Made by a program: the position numbers and the translations under genes. Positions 25,474 to 32,457 of a stretch of DNA of 64,000 nucleotides are shown one piece after another. Origin of the DNA: Pseudomonas sp. JUb42. Lineage in GTDB: Bacteria; Pseudomonadota; Gammaproteobacteria; Pseudomonadales; Pseudomonadaceae. Under the pieces are notes generated by a model. It did no database searches. It was not told where the DNA came from and saw nothing but the letters and a program-made list of their open reading frames with translations. The stretch spans positions 124,001 through 188,000 of the forward strand of contig NZ_JANUFD010000006.1 of assembly GCF_024807945.1 (NCBI RefSeq). Reading direction: 5' to 3'. The number at the start of each line of letters is the position of its first letter. Positions within the stretch are counted from its first letter, which is position 1.

Positions 25474-26696
25474 CAGCGTTTCCCGGAAGATTGAACGATA
25501 GATTGATGGTGCAGAAGACTTGCTGTTTCGAAGACCGCCTCATCAGCAAAACGTGACCCCATTATCGACAGCCCCACCGGCGCACCATCGATCCGCTGCC
25601 AGGGCATAACCACTTGCGGCAGCCCTGCCAGCCCGGCCAGGCACAGCAGTTTTTGCGAACGCGCGCGGGTATCGTTGACCTCCTGCGCAGATGCATCAAG
25701 CCTGGGCGCGACACCCGGAACCGGCGGCAACAGCAGCAGATGATCTTCACTCAACAGCTGCGTCAGCAGGCTTTGCGCCTGGCTGCGTACCTGTGCGGCG
25801 GCCAGGACTTGTTCAGGGGAAATCAGGGCCGCAGCGGCAAAGCGCTGGGCGACATCGATACCGAACTGCGGCGTCGTGCGCTGTACCCACGCACCATGTT
25901 GCTGCCATATCTCTGCGGCCTGCAAGGTGCGCAACGCCTGGGCCCAACTGTCCAACGGCAACGTGCCGGCAGGCAATCGTCGATAGACAATCGCCTGCTC
26001 CAGCAACCAGTGTTCGAACGCCCGTTGCACCGGCTCATCCAATAGATTGATCACATCCTCGCTGACCAACAGTTTTACGCAGCGCGAGGCAGAAACCGCA
26101 AGGCGGCTGTGCAGCAGGCACTCCAGAGCTGTGCCCAGGGTGCCTGCATCACGGGCGAACCAGCCGACGGTGTCGAAACTGTGCGCCAGGCTAAAACAGC
26201 CATGGCCCGCGACCCGCCCGTGGGTAGGCCGAATCCCCCACAGCCCGCAATAACTGGCCGGCAGGCGAATCGAGCCGCCACAGTCAGTGCCCAGGGCCAG
26301 GTCCGCATGCCCTGCCGCCACGGCCACTGCCGAACCGGATGAAGAGCCACCGGGCAAACGCTCGGCATCGACGGGGTTGACCGGAGTGCCGTAGTGAACA
26401 TTGATCCCGGCCAGGCTGTACGTCAGCTCGTCGGTCACGGTTTTACCGATCCATTGGCAGCCCTCGGCCAACAGCATGCGCACGACCGGGGCTGTTTCTC
26501 CGGCAATGGACTGCTGCGCCAGCCACTGCGGATTCCCCGCGCCACAGGTCATGCCGTCGATGGCAAAGACATCTTTCACGGCCAGGCGCATATATTTCAG
26601 ACGCGGTTCATTAACCACTTCGACGGGTGACGGCAATTCTCCAAAGCCGTCGGTCACGAACGCACCGTGCAGGCCCGGCCACAGGTACGGGTTCAC
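25473..26696 (-). CDS. Amidase-signature hydrolase (407 aa)
   Basis: This is a Ser-cisSer-Lys amidase. The catalytic Lys is in LAVKDVFAIDG, and the signature GGSSSGSAVAVAAGHADLAL is followed by GTDCGGSIRLPAS with the nucleophilic Ser. The start chosen is a GTG at 26696 that overlaps the upstream stop by four bases (GTGA); a longer frame from an ATG at 26735 would overlap the upstream gene by 43 bases and lacks support. Relatives include AtzE/AtzF and HpxY-type enzymes that split carboxybiuret, allophanate or oxalurate-like substrates, and that fits the AtzH-like domain in the preceding gene. Confidence 0.9.
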   Translation of the reverse strand: MNPYLWPGLHGAFVTDGFGELPSPVEVVNEPRLKYMRLAVKDVFAIDGMTCGAGNPQWLAQQSIAGETAPVVRMLLAEGCQWIGKTVTDELTYSLAGINVHYGTPVNPVDAERLPGGSSSGSAVAVAAGHADLALGTDCGGSIRLPASYCGLWGIRPTHGRVAGHGCFSLAHSFDTVGWFARDAGTLGTALECLLHSRLAVSASRCVKLLVSEDVINLLDEPVQRAFEHWLLEQAIVYRRLPAGTLPLDSWAQALRTLQAAEIWQQHGAWVQRTTPQFGIDVAQRFAAAALISPEQVLAAAQVRSQAQSLLTQLLSEDHLLLLPPVPGVAPRLDASAQEVNDTRARSQKLLCLAGLAGLPQVVMPWQRIDGAPVGLSIMGSRFADEAVFETASLLHHQSIVQSSGKR

Positions 26697-28270
26697 AGGC
26701 TCATCCCGCTGACGTGAGCGGCAACGATGCGCCAATGGCCGTCCATGCGCACCCAGCTTTGCGTCTGCCGCCCAAGCTGCGCCTGCCCTTCGCGGCTGAA
26801 CACCATATTGGTCACGGCAAAGTCCCGACCAAAGCTGGTGACAGAACGTTGCAGAATCTTGCGCTCCAGCCCTTTACCGGGACGGGCGCGACGAAACGCC
26901 TGGATCGCGTCGTAGCCGTATAAATGCTCCCCGGCACCGTAGCGCAAGGTATGGGGGCTGTCCCAGAACAGTTCGTCGAGTACGGCGACGTCGTTACTGG
27001 TGAGAGCCCGCTCATAGCGTTCGAACGCATGGTTGAGGCTCGCCAGTGTTGATGCATCGTTAATGGGCATGCCCGTTCTGACAGCGCCAAACAGCGCCGG
27101 ATCGGTCAGGCAGACCCCGCGCCCGAGCAAACCCTTTGCGCCTTTGGCGTCCAGCATGGCAATCGCCACCCGTGGCGTGAGTTCGCCATCAACGACTCGC
27201 GAAGCATCAATGGCACTGCCCAGGCCGAACATACTGAATTGCGGCGCAGCGCCGACCAGCCAGGCCGCACGCTTATTTGTCCCGCCCGGCAACCAGCCGT
27301 TCAAGGGCTCGGCTGTGTCTACCGCATAAAACCAGGCCTGAGCACCAAACCCGGCGGCATCGATCACACCGCTGTCACCGAGCATCGGACAGGCCTCGAT
27401 CAGCTCCGGCCCCAGTCGCGGGCCCTGGGGAACATGGGCCGGGGCGATGAGCCAACGATCGGGGTCATCCGCCAGGCGCACACCCGCGTCGCTGCCATTG
27501 CCAGCCAGAGCCAGTAGCAGTTTCGTCGATTGGCTCGGGTCGCTGCTGCGCGTCGCGTCAAGCATCAGGTAACAGCTGGCCATCCATAGCGTCAGGAAAA
27601 ACAGCGGGGTGTTTTCGAGCATGGCGGTGACATCGGCATCAACTGCCGAGGACAGGCGCTGCAACAGCGCCGTGGTCGCAGAGGTCGTGCGGCTGTGCAG
27701 ATCATCACCGCCGCGCAGCCCCGCCACCGCCAGGGGTATCAGCTCGATCGGCGCTTTGCTCAGGGCAGCCTGTAGCGCGGGCGCCAGATGCTGATCACGC
27801 CAGCTCATACGGGCAAGAATCGCCGGATCCCGGCTGCCGAAACGCAACTGCGCACCCGCTCCGCTGCCGAGCAATGACCAGCAGCGCGGGCCATTGGTTT
27901 GCCCGCCGTCGCGCACTTCGACAAGGCTGGTGGACGGTGAAATGACCGCCGCCAGGGGCGTGACAACCCGATGGCTCTGGGCTGGCAGCAGTTTCACCCG
28001 ACCATCAGCAATCATCGCCTCGGCCTCGGCTTGCGTATCCGCCCAACCTTCATACAGGCAGCACAATACAGCGGAGGACAAAACCGGCGCACTGGGCTGA
28101 CAGGGGTCGCTGAACGGCGGCCCGGCGTGCAGCAGGGTCATCGGTGCCAGCCCTGTAGCCTCGCGGGCACTGCGCACGGCGGCCCATACCGGGCGCACCG
28201 CGTAAAGCCGGGTCAGGGCGCCTTGCAGGGCGAGGTCATCTGCCTCAGGCGAGAACGATTGAGCAGTCAT
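26693..28270 (-). CDS. DUF1116 (AllG/YlbE-like) domain fused to an AtzH/HpxZ-like domain (525 aa)
   Basis: Residues 1-390 resemble the DUF1116 proteins YlbE/YahG, of which AllG is a subunit of the oxamate carbamoyltransferase of allantoin breakdown: RPVWAAVRSAREATGL, TLLHAGPPF, AVLCCLYEGWADTQAEA and a GGTNKRAAWLVG-like region. Residues 395-525 are an AtzH/HpxZ (DUF3225, NTF2-fold) domain: NHAFERYERALTSNDVAVL, DELFWDSPHTLRYGAGEHLYG, SWVRMDGHWRIVAAHVS. AtzH-type domains act on dicarboxyurea-like compounds or assist amidases. I know these two only as separate proteins, so the fusion is notable. It is 14 bases after the amidohydrolase gene and coupled to the amidase. Confidence 0.7.
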   Translation of the reverse strand: MTAQSFSPEADDLALQGALTRLYAVRPVWAAVRSAREATGLAPMTLLHAGPPFSDPCQPSAPVLSSAVLCCLYEGWADTQAEAEAMIADGRVKLLPAQSHRVVTPLAAVISPSTSLVEVRDGGQTNGPRCWSLLGSGAGAQLRFGSRDPAILARMSWRDQHLAPALQAALSKAPIELIPLAVAGLRGGDDLHSRTTSATTALLQRLSSAVDADVTAMLENTPLFFLTLWMASCYLMLDATRSSDPSQSTKLLLALAGNGSDAGVRLADDPDRWLIAPAHVPQGPRLGPELIEACPMLGDSGVIDAAGFGAQAWFYAVDTAEPLNGWLPGGTNKRAAWLVGAAPQFSMFGLGSAIDASRVVDGELTPRVAIAMLDAKGAKGLLGRGVCLTDPALFGAVRTGMPINDASTLASLNHAFERYERALTSNDVAVLDELFWDSPHTLRYGAGEHLYGYDAIQAFRRARPGKGLERKILQRSVTSFGRDFAVTNMVFSREGQAQLGRQTQSWVRMDGHWRIVAAHVSGMSL

Positions 28271-28284
28271 GGCTGAACCCTTTA

Positions 28285-29550
28285 TCAGGCGACGCGAGGG
28301 ACAGGCAGGATTGCTGCGGTGGCATCGAAGCGTTTGCCCGCACGCAGGCAGAACAGCGGTTGCAGCATGCGCCTGGCGATCACTTCGGTGCCTTCGTTAT
28401 CGCGCAGCAGCCAGGCGCCCTCCTCGTCACTGAGCACACTGACATCGGCTTCACGGCCAACGCCGAGACTGCCGATTTCATCGCTCATACCCGCCAGTCT
28501 TGCGGCGTTGCTGGTGACCATCGGCACCAGTTGTTCAAGGCTCAAACCCAGGGCCATCATGCTGACCATGGTCGACACCAGGCTAAAGCGCGAGGTGCCG
28601 GCAAACAGGTGCTCTTCGTCCGGATGCTCGTCCGGGGTGCCGGCCGGTGCCGGAACTGTGGTGTTGTAGCCATGCATGTCGGAACCCAGGGTATCGGGCA
28701 CCACACCCGCCTCGATCACTTTGGCGGCCATCTTGTAGCTGAAGTGCGAACCATGGCCTACGTCGACTTTCAGGCCGCGGGCGATGGCCTCGCTGACCAG
28801 CGGATGCATCTCGCCGTTCTGCTCGACGAAACCGCCGGGATGCCGGCTGAAGGGATGCGCCAGCACATCACCGGGCTTCAGCACGTCGAGGACCTGGGGG
28901 AAGATGCTGTCCGGATCGATGTCGTAGGTGGGCTCGTCCGGCATCGGCCACAGTTGGCCGAAGTGGATATACACCGGCAGCGACGTCTGCTCACCGATTT
29001 GCGCGGCCTTCTTCATGACATCCAGGCCCCAGCGGGCAAAGCCGCCGAGTTCAGCGTGGGCCTTGATCCCTTTGACGATATCGCGGTTGGCCAAGGCCGA
29101 TTTCACCGTGGCGGCAACGTCCGCGCATTCGGGGCGATACAGTTCCGGGTAAAAATGCCCCTCCAGCCCCCCGACCAGGTACGCCGAAATGAACGACAGT
29201 ACGCGGCTCTCGGACGGTTCGACGATGAACTGGCGAAAGCCCGGCAGGGTCATGCAACTCGCCCCACCCTGGTCGATCAGGGTCGTGACCCCGGAATGCA
29301 CGCCGCACATATCGGCATTCAGGCCAAAGCGCCCGGTGACGTACTGATAAACGTGGCTATGGGTATCGATCAGGCCAGGCAAGACCAGCTTGCCGCTGCA
29401 ATCGATCAGCTCGGCGCCTTGAGCGGCGTCGGTGCCCCGCAGTTGACCGACCGCCTTGATGCGATCCCCTTCAATCAATAGATCGCACAGGGTATCGATA
29501 GAGTTTGCCGGATCGATGACACGACCACCGTAGAGAAGGATGTTTTTCAT
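28285..29550 (-). CDS. Amidohydrolase, dihydroorotase/deacetylase-like (421 aa)
   Basis: This is a TIM-barrel metal hydrolase of the amidohydrolase superfamily. The N-terminal beta sandwich (MKNILLYGGRVIDPANSID) leads to the first metal motif LPGLIDTHSHVYQY (HxH). The bridging Lys is in KGIKAHAEL, further ligands are His in YIHFGQL and LAHPFSRH, and the final Asp in TLGSDMHG. The start is the ATG at 29550; an upstream in-frame start lacks a binding site. It is the first gene of the four-gene operon and is transcribed from the control region holding three copies of the GTGGYATRCCAC palindrome. It likely opens a cyclic amide or removes an N-acyl or carbamoyl group. Confidence 0.9.
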   Translation of the reverse strand: MKNILLYGGRVIDPANSIDTLCDLLIEGDRIKAVGQLRGTDAAQGAELIDCSGKLVLPGLIDTHSHVYQYVTGRFGLNADMCGVHSGVTTLIDQGGASCMTLPGFRQFIVEPSESRVLSFISAYLVGGLEGHFYPELYRPECADVAATVKSALANRDIVKGIKAHAELGGFARWGLDVMKKAAQIGEQTSLPVYIHFGQLWPMPDEPTYDIDPDSIFPQVLDVLKPGDVLAHPFSRHPGGFVEQNGEMHPLVSEAIARGLKVDVGHGSHFSYKMAAKVIEAGVVPDTLGSDMHGYNTTVPAPAGTPDEHPDEEHLFAGTSRFSLVSTMVSMMALGLSLEQLVPMVTSNAARLAGMSDEIGSLGVGREADVSVLSDEEGAWLLRDNEGTEVIARRMLQPLFCLRAGKRFDATAAILPVPRVA

Positions 29551-29674
29551 GAGTGTCTCTTGAAATGCCTTGAGTACGAGCCTCGACGCAATCAATGTGC
29601 CAATGCGTTTTATCCTAGAACAATATAAAACATATGTATCTGATTAATAACGATAATATTTTATTAAAATAAAT

Positions 29675-29686
29675 GTGGCATACCTT
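29675..29686. promoter_or_regulatory. Operator-like palindrome copy 1 (GTGGCATACCTT)
   Basis: This is one good half and one weaker half of the GTGGYATRCCAC palindrome found six times around this regulon. It lies 125 bases upstream of the amidohydrolase ATG, within the divergent region shared with the MarR gene, in a very AT-rich context. Confidence 0.45.
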
Positions 29687-29766
29687 CTTTATTGGCTCGC
29701 CGCAGTGAGTCTGGAGAATGCCTCCTGCACCATTTAAAGCCCCTGCGCACCATGCTTGCGCACTAA

Positions 29767-29778
29767 GTGGCATACCAC
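29767..29778. promoter_or_regulatory. Operator-like palindrome copy 2 (GTGGCATACCAC)
   Basis: This has both halves of the GTGGYATRCCAC consensus. It lies midway between copies 1 and 3 (92 and 89 bases away) in the amidohydrolase-marR control region. The even spacing of about 90 bases suggests looping or cooperative occupation. Confidence 0.6.
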
Positions 29779-29855
29779 ATTATCTGATGGTTATCCTTGA
29801 TCTGACGCAGCTGACCATCCAGATAAACTGGCGGCAAGAAGCATTTAAAAACAAG

Positions 29856-29867
29856 GAGGCATGCCAC
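29856..29867. promoter_or_regulatory. Operator-like palindrome copy 3 at the marR promoter (GAGGCATGCCAC)
   Basis: Read on the minus strand this is GTGGCATGCCTC, identical to the copy at 38066. It covers the -35 position relative to a TATAAT at 29877-29882, so a bound repressor would block marR transcription: an autoregulation site. Confidence 0.6.
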
Positions 29868-29876
29868 TTTTATCGC

Positions 29877-29882
29877 TATAAT
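29877..29882 (+). promoter_or_regulatory. -10 box of the probable marR promoter
   Basis: A perfect TATAAT. No good -35 hexamer lies at the right distance, and the palindrome at 29856 occupies that place. The predicted start site near 29889 leaves about 36 bases before the ATG at 29926 but only about 10 before the ATG at 29899, which favours the later start. Confidence 0.5.
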
Positions 29883-29925
29883 CGACGCTTTCGACTAGAT
29901 GACTGACACAGGGTTTGCGTTGCTT

Positions 29926-30438
29926 ATGAGTACGATGCAAGACGATGACCTGAAAACGGAGCTGGATGCTGCGCTTGGCCGCTCATCCCTGCTCGGCCGC
30001 CCTGGCTTTTTGATTCGGCGCTTGCACCAGATTCACGTCGGGTTATTCCTCAGTGAAACCCGGGAATTCAACATCACGCCGGTGCAGTACAGCCTGATGA
30101 CCGCGCTGAGCACCCACGGTGAAATGGACCAGAACTCGCTGTCCCACGAGATCGGCCTTGAACGCACCAGCGTTGCTGAAGTGATCCCGCGCCTGGAGAC
30201 CCGTGGCCTGCTGCAACGCCGCCAAAGCACCGAGGATCGGCGGGTCAAGCTGGTCAAGCTCAGCCGCAAGGGGCTCTATCTGCTGAAGAAGATGGATGCG
30301 CACGTCCAGCGCGCCCACGACCGCACCATCGAACAGATTCCCGAAGAGCAGCGCGCCCTGTTCATGCTCCAGCTGATCCGCTTGGTCGAAGCCAACAATG
30401 ATGTGGGCAGCGCGCCGTTCAAGCTGGAGCGAGAATAG
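29926..30438 (+). CDS. MarR-family regulator of the surrounding catabolic operons (170 aa)
   Basis: This is a winged-helix dimer. The DNA-binding part is NITPVQYSLMTALSTHGEMD, then LSHEIGLERTSVAEVIPRLE and the wing TRGLLQRRQSTEDRRVKLVKL; the DRR motif in the wing is typical of MarR. The N-terminal helix (RSSLLGRPGFLIRRLHQIH) builds the dimer and ligand pocket. The start was chosen from the promoter position; an in-frame ATG at 29899 would add nine residues. It stands between two leftward operons, and palindromes close to GTGGYATRCCAC lie in its own promoter and in both operon control regions, so it is the likely master regulator, probably released by a pathway intermediate. Confidence 0.9.
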   Translation: MSTMQDDDLKTELDAALGRSSLLGRPGFLIRRLHQIHVGLFLSETREFNITPVQYSLMTALSTHGEMDQNSLSHEIGLERTSVAEVIPRLETRGLLQRRQSTEDRRVKLVKLSRKGLYLLKKMDAHVQRAHDRTIEQIPEEQRALFMLQLIRLVEANNDVGSAPFKLERE

Positions 30439-30458
30439 AATCTACCCACTCCGGCCCG

Positions 30459-31130
30459 TCATTTGCCGCAGGTCGGGCAACGCTGCTTTTCCTTCAGGCC
30501 GAACAGCCTGCGCAGGCGATTGAGCAACAGGCTCCAGAACATATTGCCCAGATCCAGGGGAGCTGCTTGCGGGGCGGCGCTGTAAGCCTTGGCCGCAGGT
30601 TCAGGCTGGACCGGTGACGCATCTGCAATGGCACCGCTCTCGGGCATCGGCGCTTGCACAGGCGCTGCTTCCAACTCCTCATTGGCCGCTTCCAGGCGCA
30701 GCTTGAGGTTGGCGGCAAAGGCGTCGGTCATCCGTGTGGCGAGCTCACGGACGATGCCGCCACGGGAAAACTGCGCAAGGGAGCCGGTAATGGAATAGTC
30801 GACGACGATATTGACCCGGGTCCCGTTGTTTTCCGGCAGCAGTACGAATTGCGCCGTGCCCTTGACCCGCGAGCCGCTCTTGCGGTCGCTGCCCTGGCCG
30901 CTGACGACACCGCTGTGGCCGCTCTCGTCGAGCTTCATTTCGCCCTCGCCCTTGAACGCAGCAACGATGGGGCCGAGCTTGACGGTCATGGCCAGGCTCA
31001 ACTGATCATCCTGGGGCGGCGCCGTGAGAGAAGCACCGGGCAGGCAGGTGACGATGCCCTCGACGTCGAGAAAACTCTTCCAGACCAGGTCCGGGCTGAA
31101 AGGCACGCTGAAACTTTGTTCGATATCCAT
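30459..31130 (-). CDS. CoxG-like SRPBCC protein (223 aa)
   Basis: CoxG proteins help mature or anchor molybdenum hydroxylases of the CO-dehydrogenase family. The SRPBCC domain (1-150) starts MDIEQSFSVPFSPDLVW and includes CLPGASL and GKGEMKLDES-like strands. The start is the ATG at 31130, with AGGAAAG before it. After a Pro/Ala linker (about 155-195) the C-terminus has a hydrophobic-basic helix (LLLNRLRRLFGL) and ends CPTCGK, a CxxC pair that could bind zinc. It is the last gene of the eight-gene operon, 20 bases after the iron-sulfur subunit gene. Confidence 0.88.
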   Translation of the reverse strand: MDIEQSFSVPFSPDLVWKSFLDVEGIVTCLPGASLTAPPQDDQLSLAMTVKLGPIVAAFKGEGEMKLDESGHSGVVSGQGSDRKSGSRVKGTAQFVLLPENNGTRVNIVVDYSITGSLAQFSRGGIVRELATRMTDAFAANLKLRLEAANEELEAAPVQAPMPESGAIADASPVQPEPAAKAYSAAPQAAPLDLGNMFWSLLLNRLRRLFGLKEKQRCPTCGK

Positions 31131-31150
31131 CAATTCTTTCCTCGTGGCTG

Positions 31151-31630
31151 TCAGGCCGACAGCCGTTTGCGACGTTGTTCAAGGACCCGGCTGATGGCCT
31201 TGACCAGCCCCACGTAGCCGGTGCAACGGCAGAGATTGCCGGACAGTTCATGACGAATCCGCGCCTCGTCGGCGTCGGGAATGCGCAGCACGATATCCCG
31301 CGCAGTGGCGAGAATGCCGGGGGTGCAGTAACCGCATTGCAGGGCATGTTCGGCAGTGAACGCAGCACGCAGTTCGATCATCACCGGATCATTGTCGAAG
31401 TCCTCGATACTGCGCACTTCTGCGCCGTTGCAGGATGACGCGTAGACGATGCAGGAGCGCATGGGTGCACCGTCGATCATCAGAGTGCAGGCGCCGCAAA
31501 CACCCTGCTCGCAGCCGATATTGGTGCCGGTCAGGCCGCGCTCTTCACGCAGGAAGTCGGCCAGATGGGTGCGCGGTTCGACATCCGCGCTGACCTGCTT
31601 GCCGTTGACCGTGAGTATCAATTGGGTCAT
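31151..31630 (-). CDS. Molybdenum hydroxylase small subunit, two [2Fe-2S] clusters (159 aa)
   Basis: This is the electron-transfer subunit of a xanthine-oxidase-family hydroxylase. The ferredoxin-type cluster motif is GCEQGVCGACT plus a Cys in MRSCIV; the second cluster motifs are QCGYCTPG and NLCRCTGY. The length is typical of CoxS/NdhS (about 160). Its ATG overlaps the stop of the FAD subunit gene by four bases, which shows tight coupling. There is no Tat signal, so the enzyme is cytoplasmic. Confidence 0.95.
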   Translation of the reverse strand: MTQLILTVNGKQVSADVEPRTHLADFLREERGLTGTNIGCEQGVCGACTLMIDGAPMRSCIVYASSCNGAEVRSIEDFDNDPVMIELRAAFTAEHALQCGYCTPGILATARDIVLRIPDADEARIRHELSGNLCRCTGYVGLVKAISRVLEQRRKRLSA

Positions 31631-32457
31631 GCCAGGGTTCCTCGGGGGCTGGACAGTTGCCGGGCCGCGCGCTGCAGCGCAACACGACGGGTCTCATATT
31701 CGTAACTGTCTGGCTCGATGCCGGCGGCCAAGAGCCAGGGATCGGCCAATTGATCGTTCCAGGCATCGATCAGCGCACCGGCCTGTTCGATCACCTGGGG
31801 CGCGCCATCCACCGCGCCAATAATCGCCCGACGCACCCCGCGCTGCGGGTCATCGACAAAGGCGGCGATGGCTTCGGCAAACTCGCCGGTCTTGCGATTG
31901 AACTTGTAATAGCTCCAGCGTGCACTGGCGCTCAGGCGCGGGATGCGCACGGCGCGAATGATTTCGTCCTCGGCCAGCTCGGTGGTAAAGGCGCCGATCA
32001 TGAAGGTGTCCGCCTTGACACTGCGCTCGCCATTCGGCCCAAGCAGCAAAATGTCCGCGTCGAGCAAGGCCATGACATTGACCCAGTCTGCCGCCGGATC
32101 GGCATGGGCCAGGCTGCCGCCCAAGGTGCCGCGATTGCGCACCGCACGATAGGCAATGCCTTTGGCCACGAACGGCATCAGGCCCTGTGACGGGTCGGCG
32201 ACTACACCGTCTTCGATATTGGCGTGGGTCGTGGCCGCGCCGAGGATGACTGCGCCCGGTTCTTCCACGCAGGCACGCAGTTCACTCAGTTGACGTACGT
32301 CGATCAACTGCTCGGGCTGCACCAGGCGCAGATTCATCATCGGCCCCAGGGACTGGCTGCCGGAAACGATCTTGCCCATGCCGTCGCTGGCCTGAAGCAG
32401 TTTGACGGCCTCAAGGGCGTTGGTCGGCTGCTGATAATCGAACATCACCGCCTTCAT
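31627..32457 (-). CDS. Molybdenum hydroxylase FAD-binding medium subunit (276 aa)
   Basis: This is a PCMH-type FAD subunit of the CoxM/NdhM family. FAD-contacting segments are KIVSGSQSLGPMMNLRL and the double-glycine motif NRGTLGGSLAHADPAADW; a C-terminal CO-dehydrogenase flavoprotein domain follows (KFNRKTGEFAEAIAAF). It overlaps the genes on both sides by four bases. It passes electrons from the iron-sulfur subunit to an acceptor. Confidence 0.94.
   Translation of the reverse strand: MKAVMFDYQQPTNALEAVKLLQASDGMGKIVSGSQSLGPMMNLRLVQPEQLIDVRQLSELRACVEEPGAVILGAATTHANIEDGVVADPSQGLMPFVAKGIAYRAVRNRGTLGGSLAHADPAADWVNVMALLDADILLLGPNGERSVKADTFMIGAFTTELAEDEIIRAVRIPRLSASARWSYYKFNRKTGEFAEAIAAFVDDPQRGVRRAIIGAVDGAPQVIEQAGALIDAWNDQLADPWLLAAGIEPDSYEYETRRVALQRAARQLSSPRGTLA

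Noticed and set aside
28360..29481. 373-codon + strand frame opposite the amidohydrolase
   Set aside because: Composition rich in His, Gln, Arg and Gly is typical of the antisense frame of a GC-rich gene; the minus-strand gene has clear motifs.
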